From Aquimarina sp040786285 (GTDB lineage: Bacteria; Bacteroidota; Bacteroidia; Flavobacteriales; Flavobacteriaceae), in the NCBI RefSeq assembly GCF_040786285.1, contig NZ_JBFMKQ010000004.1:62001-126000 (forward strand): 64,000 nucleotides of DNA, in the 5' to 3' direction. The notes beneath the pieces are model-generated. The model made no database searches. It saw only the letters and a program-made list of their open reading frames with translations, and was not told the DNA's origin. Both the position numbers and the translations under genes were made by a program. Positions 15,101 through 23,741 of this stretch are shown here, one piece after another (position 1 is the first letter of the stretch; every line of letters starts with the position of its first letter).

Positions 15101-17757
15101 AATAATTTTTTAAATTCTTCTTCTTTGAATCCTTCATAATCAGGAGCTTTCCAAGGGCGAAGACGTATAGGTTTTGAAGGCGCTTTTAATTTAAAAATTT
15201 TGATTGACCCTGTATTGGCAATCGCTTCGTTATTAAGATTTAGAGTGGTTATAGTAAGCGAATGGTCTTTTTGAGTTTTGTTAATCTTATTACTAATAGT
15301 AAGATCTGCTATCATTGCGTGATACCCTACATTAACAATCGTAGTTGTGCTTCGGGTTTCGCCGTTGATATCGGTAACATCTGCGCTAACCTCATAGTTA
15401 AAAATTGGCTGATTGTCTTTAGATACATTAAGATCGGGTAGTGCAGTAAAGTCTATTTTGTACTCTCCTTTGTCATCGGTTTTGGTTTCGCCATGAGTAA
15501 TCTCTTGGGATTCTGATGTAAAATGTGGATACCAATAACACCATTTTGGGTATTGAACCTTGCGATGTACACGATAAACCACTTTAGCATCAGTAATAGT
15601 ACTTCCTGCATACGCAGTGGCTGTCCCGGTAAGTTTTATGATATCATTAATTTTATACGTTTCGGTTACTGGGTTAAATTTGGTCTCAAACTTGGGGCGT
15701 TTATATTCTTCTACAGAGAAAGATATGCTTTGGAAATTAAAAGTATGTATAGTATAAATACCCGTTAAACCGGCAGAAGGAAGTATAAACTCACCGCTAA
15801 ACGATCCATAATCATTGGTTTTAAAATTTAAAGTTTTTACCTCTTGTCCGTTCACATCTTTTAATGTAGCAAAAGTAGAGTGATTGGGTAGCACTTTAAA
15901 ATCTTCATTACCTGTAGAAGACATCATAATGCCTTTAAAATAAACGGTTTGCCCGGGTCTATAAATACTTCGGTCTGTAAAAAGGAAGGTATTGTAGTGG
16001 TTTTGATTAGTATTTGGATTAGGGGTATAAGATGCGTTGAGATAATATCCATCAAAATGTGCTACATCTTTTTCATGAGTCACCGTAATAGTAACATCGT
16101 AGTAGGAGGTGTTAAGCGTTAAATATCCTTGGCCTTTTTGATCTGTTATTAAGGTTTTATCTAGTTTTTTCCCATATCCTCTATTGTTATTTGTTTTCAA
16201 ATGTATTTTGGCATTAGCAATAGGGGCACCATTGTTTCTGTCTACCACCTGAAAAATAGATGAAGAAGGAGTTCTGTTTTCGATGAGTGTTAGGTTGCTT
16301 ATTTGTACATCCCCATAAGAGAATGCAGATTCTTCCGAAAGCTCTTTAGAATAGGTTGCCATGACCAAATACGAACCTTGTTCTAGTTCTGGTAATAGTA
16401 CTTCGGTGGTATGGGTTTGATAATCATGTTCATCGCAAATTTCGGCCTCCCAAGTTTTACTTGTTTTTAGAGCGTTTAAAAATTTTATTTGATCTTCTGT
16501 CTGATATAACTTTTTTAAGCTGTTTAACTGCTTACGATTAACTTTTAAAGCTTTAAAATATAGTTTGTTTATGTTTTTATATGAAATAAGTAGCCGTCCC
16601 GGTTTTTGTATTGGGACATATTTTTCGGTTTTAATATTGAGTTCCTTATGTAGTATTTGTTCCTTTAGTGTTAAGCATTTGTTAGCACCTCTAGACTTGG
16701 GGAATTTTTTAATAGTAGCATTACATATTTCTAATGCGTCTTTTAATTTCCACCGCTGTGTTTCGTTTTCTTTGGGTATATATGACGAGGCTTGCTCATG
16801 ATATAGATTTGCGATTTCAAAATCATATAATGCAGAGGCTTTGTTGGTAGCAAATTTTTCCTTTTCAGAAAGTAATGTTTTTAACAGTAGAGCCTGTTTG
16901 TCGTTAAATGTAGCATTCTCATAAACAAATTTTATGCGCTCAATATTTACTTCGATTAAGGCATCGGGTTGCTTATCTCTGGCATGAAATTTTAATAAAT
17001 TTTGATATAGTTGTAAAGCATTAAACTGTAGTGATAATGAATCTTTGGTTTCTATTTTTAAAGATGAAAAAATGGTATGTTCTTTTAAATATTGATCATC
17101 ATCTATCGTAAAGGCATAAGAAGGCTTGGAGATGTTGGTTTCTGAAGTTTTGTAGAACTCTAAAGCATTATGAATTAAAAAGTCATAAAGTGTAGGTCGA
17201 TATTTTTTGGAATCTTCTGCGGTAGTCAAAATTTCATCGAACTTACTTAGATCAGTTTGTTGTGCTAAAACTCCATTTTGAAGTGATTTTTGATAATACT
17301 GATGTATTTCGATAAATAATGTTTCTAGATCCCAAGTTCTAAAATCTTCCTGGTCCACTTTTTCTGAAGTTTGGGTCCTATTATAAAATTTCCACCTATT
17401 TTGTTGAAAATACTGCCAATATAGGTTGGCAAGAATACTTTCTAAAATGTTCTTTTTAGGAAATTTGCTTTGATCAACTTCGGTTTTAAAATCTTTTATG
17501 ATCGTAAGTTGTGCGTTTTCCTCAAGAGTAAGCATATATTTTGCCTTATGTAATAAGGTTTTTATGACTTGATTGTCATTATTCTCTCCTTTAGCTTTAC
17601 TATATATGATATTAACTACCTCTAGAGCAGATTTTGGTAATCCCTGTTGGTCAAAAGCTTCAACTTTTTTCCAATCGGCCTGATACTCATTTTGACCTTT
17701 CATAATATATGAGTTTGATAAACAGATTATAATAAGGATGATATACTTCTTCATCAT
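11671..17757 (-). CDS. Alpha-2-macroglobulin family protein with thioester motif
   Basis: A 2028-residue secreted protein. Bacterial alpha-2-macroglobulins trap peptidases after bait-region cleavage through an internal thioester. A signal peptide (ILIICLSNSYIMKGQ) is followed by an N-terminal helical region rich in charged residues (to ~380), MG domains including the carboxypeptidase-regulatory-like FLFTDRSIYRPGQTVYFKGI unit near 600, the central A2M core (FFPKLSTDAEGNVSFNFTAPEALTRW), and the thioester domain with Cys1480 in CSEQ (CxEQ pattern), then an alpha-toroid and receptor-binding-like end. An acidic, low-complexity stretch near 1240-1290 could be the exposed bait region. Its 3' end is duplicated at 7034-7470. 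Confidence 0.92.
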   Translation of the reverse strand: MMKKYIILIIICLSNSYIMKGQNEYQADWKKVEAFDQQGLPKSALEVVNIIYSKAKGENNDNQVIKTLLHKAKYMLTLEENAQLTIIKDFKTEVDQSKFPKKNILESILANLYWQYFQQNRWKFYNRTQTSEKVDQEDFRTWDLETLFIEIHQYYQKSLQNGVLAQQTDLSKFDEILTTAEDSKKYRPTLYDFLIHNALEFYKTSETNISKPSYAFTIDDDQYLKEHTIFSSLKIETKDSLSLQFNALQLYQNLLKFHARDKQPDALIEVNIERIKFVYENATFNDKQALLLKTLLSEKEKFATNKASALYDFEIANLYHEQASSYIPKENETQRWKLKDALEICNATIKKFPKSRGANKCLTLKEQILHKELNIKTEKYVPIQKPGRLLISYKNINKLYFKALKVNRKQLNSLKKLYQTEDQIKFLNALKTSKTWEAEICDEHDYQTHTTEVLLPELEQGSYLVMATYSKELSEESAFSYGDVQISNLTLIENRTPSSSIFQVVDRNNGAPIANAKIHLKTNNNRGYGKKLDKTLITDQKGQGYLTLNTSYYDVTITVTHEKDVAHFDGYYLNASYTPNPNTNQNHYNTFLFTDRSIYRPGQTVYFKGIMMSSTGNEDFKVLPNHSTFATLKDVNGQEVKTLNFKTNDYGSFSGEFILPSAGLTGIYTIHTFNFQSISFSVEEYKRPKFETKFNPVTETYKINDIIKLTGTATAYAGSTITDAKVVYRVHRKVQYPKWCYWYPHFTSESQEITHGETKTDDKGEYKIDFTALPDLNVSKDNQPIFNYEVSADVTDINGETRSTTTIVNVGYHAMIADLTISNKINKTQKDHSLTITTLNLNNEAIANTGSIKIFKLKAPSKPIRLRPWKAPDYEGFKEEEFKKLFPHDAFENEHDYRSWEKGKLVFNTTYDTKASNKNEKGTQKLALGAIKKWESGKYIIELNTKDRFGQAVKDIEYITLYSQSDTLISDQQLFEITTNKTDYQIGDEAIIKLSSASEDITITLDIEKNHKIIETRLIKLSKNNKTIKIPVQKEDLGGFSVSYSFVNYNGYQNGTLLIPVPYEPTELSIETKTFRDKLSPGQEETWSFTIKGPKGDKATAEVLASMYDASLDQFKDHQWYFNPISRPSYYTQSRRQATQSFGIHVFKLNNHSSVSHYYDHQGYDQLNWFDLYFGQQFFGGRNRLMKSAEMAAPMMQSSMAKDQVEMEEAKSELEDDEISDGFTEQNGREEDKSIDTQKETSLEGVKIRKNLQETAFFFPKLSTDAEGNVSFNFTAPEALTRWKLQLLAHTKELHSGTKTLEAVTQKELMVLPNPPRFLRQGDKIVISSKLSNLATKDLSGIVELQLFDALSNSKIDTELQNNNARQNFEIKAKGNTNVSWELQIPDNVQTVQYKIVAKAGEFSDGEQNVLPVLSNRMLVTETLPMWIRSDQTKTFTLDKLKNTNSNSLKHHKLTLEMTSNPAWYAVQALPYLMEYPYECSEQTFSRYYANALASHIANSNPRIQEVFNQWKSTDALLSNLEKNQELKSLIIQETPWLRDAQSETEQKKRIALLFDLNKMNNELQSALNKLRQMQYGSGGFPWFKGGRENRYITQHITTGFGHLKKLGVTKFDNNTSSMLQNAVRFLDKEFVREYDELKKYCKRNKIDLNKNHLSYTQIHYLYMRSFFDDIKRPKNTNEAWSYYLGQSKKYWLDQSLYAQGLLALISHRNDDSTTATKIIRSLDEKSVTSEELGMYWKSNTASWFWYQAPIETQSLMIEVFSEIEQEPKRTEIVDNLKIWLLKNKQTNRWKTTKATSDAVYALLLQGSDWLSVTDMVEIVLGDQKIDPSTMEDVKVEAGTGYFKTSWNGNEVKPDMATAKITKKGKGIAWGALYWQYFEDLDKITSAETPLKLKKKLFVKKNTDTGEEITEITEKTDVQLGDLVRVRIELRSDRAMEFVHMKDMRAAGLEPINVLSQYKWQDGLGYYESTKDASTNFFFDYLPKGVYVFEYDLRVNNKGDFSNGITTIQSMYAPEFSSHSEGVRVSVK

Positions 17758-18199
17758 AAAGATTTTAAAACGTTAAATAAATATAAACAAGTCTTATACC
17801 AAATTCTTAGGTTAGGTTTATAATTTGTAAATAACAATATAAAGCTACGCAATACATATGATAAATGAGTGAAATAGGAGTTTTGTTTAGTCTGTTTAGT
17901 AAATCACTGAGTTTGTGAATCACATAGTCTTAAAAAACTTAAGCTGCTAGTTGCTTTTTAATGAACATTTTGAGTTTCTTCTCCATAGGGAGAAGGTTAG
18001 AGCCTGTGCTGAACTTGTTTCAGTAATGAGGGGATTTTTACATCAAGAACCCTCACCTTAGTCCTCTCCAAGAGGGAGAGGAAACAAGTATTTTAATAAT
18101 AAGGAATAACTAGCCACTTAAGTTATTCAGTTTTTCGTTCTCACATTCTTTCATTTTTAATTGTAGATTGTATCTTTACTTTCGATTTAAGAACGAACT
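17758..18199. other. Divergent intergenic region with hairpin repeats
   Basis: No gene is seen between the divergent macroglobulin gene and mpl. The centre holds three short dyads: CTTCTCCatagGGAGAAG-type near 17970-17995, CTGAActtgtTTCAG near 18009-18024, and CCTCTCCaagaGGGAGAGG near 18063-18081. They resemble dispersed REP-like intergenic elements of Bacteroidota. The right end holds the mpl promoter candidate. Confidence 0.6.
18149..18178 (+). promoter_or_regulatory. Candidate promoter of mpl
   Basis: TTTC (18149-18152), an 18-base spacer and TATCTTTA (18171-18178) fit the Bacteroidota TTTG / TAnnTTTG promoter with one mismatch in each element, 21 bp before the mpl start codon. Confidence 0.4.
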
Positions 18200-19558
18200 A
18201 TGCGAGTACATTTTATAGCAATTGGGGGTAGTGCGATGCATAACCTTGCGATTGCACTACATCAAAAAGGATATCAGGTAACTGGAAGCGATGATACGAT
18301 TTTTGAACCTTCGAAATCTAGATTAGATGCATACGGACTACTACCCACGGATTTTGGTTGGTTTTCAGATAAAATTACCCAAGATCTTGATGCTATTATT
18401 TTAGGAATGCATGCTAAAGAGGATAATCAAGAACTCCTAAAAGCCCAGGAATTAGGTCTAAAAATATATTCGTATCCTGAGTTTTTGTATGAACAATCTA
18501 AAAATAAAACACGTGTAGTAATAGGTGGTTCACATGGTAAAACGACAATAACCTCTATGATTTTGCATGTACTGCATTATCACGATAAAAAAGTGGATTA
18601 TATGGTAGGAGCCCAGTTAGAGGGGTTTGATACTATGGTACATCTTACAGAGGAAAACGATTTTATGGTATTAGAAGGAGACGAATATCTATCTTCACCG
18701 ATTGATCGTAGACCAAAATTTCATCTATATCAACCCAATATAGCGCTGGTTAGTGGCATTGCATGGGATCATATTAATGTATTCCCAACGTATGATAACT
18801 ATGTAGATCAATTTAGGATTTTTATGAGCTCTATAATTAATGGTGGAGCATTGGTTTATAATGAAGAGGATAAGGACGTTAAAGAATTAGCAGAAGCTAC
18901 AGAAAACCCTATTCGTAAATTTCCATATACAACTCCGGTGTATAGAGTAGAGGATGGGAAAACGCTACTAGACACGCCAGAAGGAGAAATGCCAATAGAA
19001 ATTTTTGGAGCCCATAACTTAAGCAATCTGGCAGGCGCCAAGTGGATTTGCCAACATATGGGGGTTGATGAAGATGAATTCTACGAAGCTATCGCTTCTT
19101 TTAAAGGGGCTTCTAAACGACTAGAAAAGATTGCCGAGGCAAATACTGCTGTCGCATATAAGGACTTTGCCCATAGCCCTTCTAAAGTAAGTGCTACCAC
19201 TACAGCGGTAAAAGAACAGTATAGTGATAGAAAAGTGATCGCTTGTCTCGAATTGCATACTTATAGTAGTCTTAATGCAGAGTTTTTAAAAGAATATGAA
19301 GGAGCTTTGAACGCCGCCGATGAAGCTGTTGTTTTCTACTCTCCTCATGCTGTAAAGATTAAAAAACTAGAAGAAGTTTCGACTTCTCAGATAGAAAAAG
19401 CTTTCAATCGTAATGATTTGATTATTTATACAAACCCAGAAGAATTTCAGAAATATCTAAAACAAAAGAATTTTTCTAACTCGGTGTTACTTCTAATGAG
19501 TAGTGGTAATTATGGTGGATTAAACTTTGATGAGGTAAAAGAGTGGATCGAAAACTAA
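18200..19558 (+). CDS. mpl: UDP-N-acetylmuramate:L-alanyl-gamma-D-glutamyl-meso-diaminopimelate ligase
   Basis: A 452-residue Mur-ligase family enzyme that reattaches recycled murein tripeptide to UDP-MurNAc, feeding cell-wall recycling in the cytoplasm. The N-terminal Rossmann-like domain starts MRVHFIAIGGSAMHNLAIAL, as in Mpl and not MurC. The ATP P-loop is GGSHGKTT (residues 109-116), followed by the LEGDEY strand-loop of the central domain and the C-terminal KDFAHSPSKV segment typical of the Mpl subfamily, which has SP where MurC has HP. Single gene with its own likely promoter. Confidence 0.95.
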   Translation: MRVHFIAIGGSAMHNLAIALHQKGYQVTGSDDTIFEPSKSRLDAYGLLPTDFGWFSDKITQDLDAIILGMHAKEDNQELLKAQELGLKIYSYPEFLYEQSKNKTRVVIGGSHGKTTITSMILHVLHYHDKKVDYMVGAQLEGFDTMVHLTEENDFMVLEGDEYLSSPIDRRPKFHLYQPNIALVSGIAWDHINVFPTYDNYVDQFRIFMSSIINGGALVYNEEDKDVKELAEATENPIRKFPYTTPVYRVEDGKTLLDTPEGEMPIEIFGAHNLSNLAGAKWICQHMGVDEDEFYEAIASFKGASKRLEKIAEANTAVAYKDFAHSPSKVSATTTAVKEQYSDRKVIACLELHTYSSLNAEFLKEYEGALNAADEAVVFYSPHAVKIKKLEEVSTSQIEKAFNRNDLIIYTNPEEFQKYLKQKNFSNSVLLLMSSGNYGGLNFDEVKEWIEN

Positions 19559-19598
19559 AAATGTAACCTTAATGATGTTTTGAGAGATACCTAGAGAA

Positions 19599-20042
19599 TC
19601 AGACATTAAATTGTTTAAGGTGGTGATCAAGATGTTTATACTGCATCTTTCCCCATTGCTCTGGAGTAAATGTACCAAACATAGGATGAGGAGACCATTC
19701 TTTTTTATCCTTTTGGTTAGAAAATTCGGATACAAGACCTAATAAACCTTCTTTTTCTTTCTCAAACTCTTTTTGATCTACCACTTTTAATTTAGAATGG
19801 GTGGGTAAGTTTTTCTTCCATGGTTTATCATTATACATTGCTTTTTTGAAGAACAATTTAGCCAAAAAACTAGGTTTAAGTTCTGGATGTTCTTTTTGGA
19901 GAGCAATTTTTAATGGAAACTGGCAATGAAACAACATTTGTGACACATCCATTTTTCCCCATTCTGGAATGCTGTTATTAGAAAGACTTTTAATACGATC
20001 TTCTATTTCATTTTGAGTCGTCTGTTCAAATAAAGATTTCAT
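19599..20042 (-). CDS. DUF1569 family protein
   Basis: A 147-residue cytoplasmic protein of the DUF1569 family, a DinB-related four-helix bundle group without known activity. Visible landmarks are the start MKSLFEQTTQNEIEDRI, the GKMDVSQMLFHCQFPLKIAL helix with a histidine in the position used for metal in DinB folds, and the end HPMFGTFTPEQWGKMQYKHL with further conserved histidines. It converges with mpl, 40 bp apart. Function is unknown. Confidence 0.85.
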   Translation of the reverse strand: MKSLFEQTTQNEIEDRIKSLSNNSIPEWGKMDVSQMLFHCQFPLKIALQKEHPELKPSFLAKLFFKKAMYNDKPWKKNLPTHSKLKVVDQKEFEKEKEGLLGLVSEFSNQKDKKEWSPHPMFGTFTPEQWGKMQYKHLDHHLKQFNV

Positions 20043-20097
20043 AACCTCAGATTTATGTAGTGAGCACTACTCAAAAATAAGATATAAAATTTAAAAA

Positions 20098-20126
20098 ATA
20101 AAGGCTAATCCTACGATTAGCCTTTA
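20098..20126 (-). terminator. Intrinsic terminator of the 20150 gene
   Basis: On the minus strand a 12-bp stem around CGTAGGATTAGCC-type sequence (arms 20115-20126 and 20098-20110, TAAAGGCTAATC) with a 4-base loop is followed by TATTTTTTAAA. It lies between the two minus-strand genes. Confidence 0.8.
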
Positions 20127-20149
20127 TAAATATATATTGTTATGTTTGA

Positions 20150-20593
20150 TTAACCTACTTCATCAAAGAATAAGCTTAAGAATCCATCAAGGTCATCACT
20201 TTTATTAATGTCTTTAGGAGTTCCTAAATTGATCATTAATGGTTGATCTTTAATTGTACCCATCAAAAAATATTGAAAAGTAGTTCCCATCTTAAATTTA
20301 AATCCTTTCAATTGCCCACCAAAAGAAGTAAAAGTAACTTCAGTTTTGGCGCTATTACTTTCTGCAAATGCACTTATGGTCGCATTAAAAACTTCATTTA
20401 ACATGTCACTGCTATAGTAGTCCCACTTTATAGAAGTTCCATTGCAAGCTTGTAGTTCGTATACAGACTGAGCTTCACATCCTCTAGGCACTTGTATGTT
20501 ATTTCCTACTAAATCTAAAAAGGAAATTTTCTTGTCCTGCCCATAAAAGCTTAGCGTTGAAAAAAGTAAAACGATAGTAAAAATATTCTTCAT
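20150..20593 (-). CDS. Secreted protein of unknown function
   Basis: A 147-residue protein with a clear signal peptide (MKNIFTIVLLFSTLSFYGQ) and a mature domain with two cysteines (RGCEAQSVYELQACNG), which could form a disulphide. The rest is mixed strand and helix, without a recognised motif (FTSFGGQLKGFKFKM, DKSDDLDGFLSLFFDEV-like acidic end). I do not recognise a family. It is monocistronic, with its own terminator and a 228-bp upstream region shared with divergent radC. Confidence 0.65.
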   Translation of the reverse strand: MKNIFTIVLLFSTLSFYGQDKKISFLDLVGNNIQVPRGCEAQSVYELQACNGTSIKWDYYSSDMLNEVFNATISAFAESNSAKTEVTFTSFGGQLKGFKFKMGTTFQYFLMGTIKDQPLMINLGTPKDINKSDDLDGFLSLFFDEVG

Positions 20594-20821
20594 AAATAGG
20601 TTAATTTGAAGTTGTTAAATTATTCATTTTAGAAATAAGGGTGGCCAAATATAGTAAAACTTTCATTTTCAAACAAATATATACAATGAATATTAAGTAA
20701 TGTTTGAAAAAAAGAGCATAGGTTTTATAGATTAAAAGCATAATAATTCGTTGTAATTGAGATAAATAGTTTATACTTACAGATAGAAATATTCATATTT
20801 TTTTAATTGTAAAATGATTAT

Positions 20822-21520
20822 ATGAGTGAACTAAATTCCTCATTCTCGATCAAAAAATGGAGCGAAAATGATCGTCCAAGAGAGAGATTAATCGCTAAAG
20901 GGAAAAATACCTTAACAGATGCCGAATTAATAGCAATACTTATTGGTTCTGGAAATCGAAATGAAAGCGCTGTGGCATTAAGTAAACGTATACTTGCCAG
21001 TGTGGATCATAATATCAATGCATTAAGTAAACTATCTATAAAACAGTTGATGAACTTTAAAGGTATAGGCGAAGCTAAGGCTATTGCTATTGTTGCTGGT
21101 TTAGAGTTGGGTAGGAGAAGAAGAGAAGAAGAAGTTTCGAAGATACCAAAAATTACCTGTAGTAGAGATGCGTTCAATATTTTTCAACCTATAATAGGAG
21201 ACCTTGATCACGAAGAGTTTTGGGTGTTGTTCTTAAATAATGCGAACAAAGTAATTCAAAAAAAACAAATTAGCCTTGGAGGCAAGACAGGTACTATAGT
21301 AGACCCTCGTATTGTTTTTAGATCGGCATTAGAATATGGTGCTACCGGAGTTATATTAGGACATAATCACCCAAGCGGAACACTCAGTCCCAGCCAATCT
21401 GACCAAAATATTACTCAAAAATTAAAACAAGCTGGTCTTAGCTTAGATATAAATGTGTTGGATCACCTTATTATTACCGAAAAGAATTATTTTAGCTTTG
21501 CAGATGAATCTATTTTATAA
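20822..21520 (+). CDS. radC: RadC family JAB1/MPN-domain protein
   Basis: A 232-residue RadC-family protein. The N-terminal part carries a UPF0758 helix-hairpin-helix-like region (LSIKQLMNFKGIGEAKAIAIVAGLELGRR). The C-terminal MPN domain has the JAMM metal site: His181 and His183 in HNHPSG and a downstream aspartate in SPSQSD, with the glutamate near EFWVLFLN. The family is historically linked to repair, but that link is doubtful, and the domain is probably a metal-dependent isopeptidase-like or nuclease-associated fold. It stands before the deacetylase-like gene on the same strand, 87 bp apart. Confidence 0.92.
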   Translation: MSELNSSFSIKKWSENDRPRERLIAKGKNTLTDAELIAILIGSGNRNESAVALSKRILASVDHNINALSKLSIKQLMNFKGIGEAKAIAIVAGLELGRRRREEEVSKIPKITCSRDAFNIFQPIIGDLDHEEFWVLFLNNANKVIQKKQISLGGKTGTIVDPRIVFRSALEYGATGVILGHNHPSGTLSPSQSDQNITQKLKQAGLSLDINVLDHLIITEKNYFSFADESIL

Positions 21521-21607
21521 ATTATAGTTTTCTGTAAATAAAAGTTTGGATAAAATAGTAATGGTATATCACTTGTAATCCAAAAAAAATAATTCGTAAT
21601 TAGAACT

Positions 21608-22912
21608 ATGTTACTAATTCATGTACAAAAAGTTACACCAAGAGTTTCCTATACTTTCAAACAAATTTGTAAGAGAATCTTAGGACTTGATGTAGATTTA
21701 ACTTCTAAAATCGAAACGTTCATTGCTCATGATGGACCTAAATTTTCTTACGGAAAGCAACCATTGAGTAAAGAACTTTATTTTCAGAGTGTAGATTTAC
21801 TTTTTGAACACGGGTTAAATGATGTAGATATCCAAGTATTTGATTGGGAAGATACAAAGTGTTTTTTTGAAGTAAAGCACGCTAACTCGGCATTACCCTA
21901 TGATATTTTTGCTGCAACCTTTTATTTGTTAACACGCTATGAGGAGTATTTGCCTCATGTAAAGGATGCGATGGGGCGTTTCCCTGCCACCGAGAGTATT
22001 GCGTATTCTAGTACTTTTTTGCAGGATCCGGTTGTCGATATATGGGCATATAAATTCAAGGATGTTCTTTTAGAAAAATATCCCGACTTAAGATTTGGAG
22101 ATAAAAAATTTAAACTCATACCTGTTATTTCTGTTGATCAGACCTTTGCATATAAGAATAAGGGAATTTTAAGGTCAGTGGGGGGTGGTATTCGAGATTT
22201 GTGGAAATTAAAATTTGATGAATTTACCGATAGAATAAAAGTAGGAATTGGGGTGAAGAAGGACCCTTATGATACATTTGATTTACTAATCGATTTGCAA
22301 AAACGAAAAAAAAGAAAAGCAAAGGTATTGTTTGGAGTAGGTGATTATTCTAATTATGAAAAAAATATCGGCTACAATCATCCCAAACATCAATCTACAA
22401 TTAAACATATTGCAGATTATATAGATGTTGGATTAAAAGCCTCATACGATGCTGTGTGTAATTTGTCGATTTTGAAAAAAGAAAAACAACGAATAGAAAG
22501 TATTCTAAATAGAAGGTTGTTATATTCACTTTGTTCCTTCTTTAAAATTAAGTTACCTGAGGCATATAGAAATTTTATCGAATTAGAAATTCAGGAAGAT
22601 TATTCTATGGGATATTCTGGGTATTCTGGTTTTAGGGCTGGAACTTGTACTCCATTTATGTTTTATGATTTGGATTATGAAGTACAAACCCCTTTGATTG
22701 TACATTCTTTTTGTTTTTCTGCCCTTGAAAATAGTGAAGTAGTACGTGATGAAGAATCTGTGAGAAAGGAAATTACGTCCTATATCGAAAAAATTAAAAA
22801 AGTTAGAGGTACTTTTATTCCTGTATTTAGCAATACTACTTTTAGTGACTTAGACAGTCAAGAATTTTGGAAACCAATACTAGAATATATCTGGAATTTA
22901 GAAGATGAATAA
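21608..22912 (+). CDS. Polysaccharide deacetylase-like protein (DUF7033 type), catalytic motifs not evident
   Basis: A 434-residue protein with the flavobacterial DUF7033 N-terminal domain (YTFKQICKRILGLDV, LPYDIFAATFYLLTRYEEYL) and a C-terminal polysaccharide-deacetylase-like barrel (SVDQTFAYKNKGILRSVGG; EDYSMGYSGYSGFRAGTCTP). The usual metal-binding DD and HxxxH pattern is not visible: the aligned motif region reads ISVDQT, and the expected histidine helix reads VGLKASYDAV. It may therefore be non-catalytic or use a different site. Its last 8 bp overlap the start of the YjjG-like gene, indicating translational coupling. Confidence 0.75.
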   Translation: MLLIHVQKVTPRVSYTFKQICKRILGLDVDLTSKIETFIAHDGPKFSYGKQPLSKELYFQSVDLLFEHGLNDVDIQVFDWEDTKCFFEVKHANSALPYDIFAATFYLLTRYEEYLPHVKDAMGRFPATESIAYSSTFLQDPVVDIWAYKFKDVLLEKYPDLRFGDKKFKLIPVISVDQTFAYKNKGILRSVGGGIRDLWKLKFDEFTDRIKVGIGVKKDPYDTFDLLIDLQKRKKRKAKVLFGVGDYSNYEKNIGYNHPKHQSTIKHIADYIDVGLKASYDAVCNLSILKKEKQRIESILNRRLLYSLCSFFKIKLPEAYRNFIELEIQEDYSMGYSGYSGFRAGTCTPFMFYDLDYEVQTPLIVHSFCFSALENSEVVRDEESVRKEITSYIEKIKKVRGTFIPVFSNTTFSDLDSQEFWKPILEYIWNLEDE

Positions 22913-23591
22913 TATAATCAAGCACATTTTTTTTGACCTGGATCATACGCTTTGGGATTTTGATAAAAACTCTTCATTGGCATTTGAGATGCTTTTTGAA
23001 AAATTCAGCGTACATCTAAATATAAATGATTTTATAAATGCGTACCAACCCATTAACATGAAGTATTGGAAGCTTTATAGGGAGGAAAAAGTAAGTAAAG
23101 AGAATCTAAGAAGAAACAGACTTATTGAGGCTTTTACTTCTTTTGGAATTGAATTTCATCTGGATATTATCGATACTATGTCTGATGATTATATTAAATT
23201 TCTGCCACTTAATAATCATCTCATAGAAGGTACAGAAGAATTGCTAGAATATCTTAATCCAAAATATGATTTGCATATCATAACCAATGGTTTTAAAGAG
23301 GTACAAAATCAAAAGTTATCTAGTTCTGGAATAAGACATTATTTTAAAACAATTACAGATAGTGAAGAAGTTGGGGTAAAAAAGCCGAACCCATTTATTT
23401 TTGAGCACGCAATAAAAGTATCTGGTGCACATACCACCAATAGCATTATGATCGGAGATAATTATGAAGCAGATATTTTGGGCGCCGAAGCTTTGGGTTT
23501 AAAAACGATATGTTTTAATTATCATAAAGAAAAACTTCCAGTACAGAACATACAAGTTTCAGAGCTGAAGCAGATAAAAAAACACCTCTAG
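22905..23591 (+). CDS. yjjG: YjjG-type HAD nucleotidase (5'-nucleotidase)
   Basis: A 228-residue HAD phosphatase. Motif I FFDLDHTLWDFD holds Asp11 (nucleophile) and Asp13; motif II is the Thr of IITNG; motif III is the lysine of VKKPNPFIF; motif IV is GDNYEADI. The DHTLWDF sequence is characteristic of YjjG-type noncanonical pyrimidine nucleotidases, which dephosphorylate dUMP, dTMP and damaged analogues and so keep them out of DNA. The start ATG overlaps the upstream deacetylase-like gene by 8 bp. Confidence 0.92.
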   Translation: MNNIIKHIFFDLDHTLWDFDKNSSLAFEMLFEKFSVHLNINDFINAYQPINMKYWKLYREEKVSKENLRRNRLIEAFTSFGIEFHLDIIDTMSDDYIKFLPLNNHLIEGTEELLEYLNPKYDLHIITNGFKEVQNQKLSSSGIRHYFKTITDSEEVGVKKPNPFIFEHAIKVSGAHTTNSIMIGDNYEADILGAEALGLKTICFNYHKEKLPVQNIQVSELKQIKKHL

Positions 23592-23741
23592 TTAATTTAT
23601 CGATCTCTATTCGTGATTTGACGCAGATCTTAACTAGAAATATTAAATTAATTCATTGTAGAGTGTAATAATTATCTGGATTATTATAATCTTGCAACTG
23701 AGTTTAAAAATGTATACTTATAATTTTAAAATGTAAAGCAT

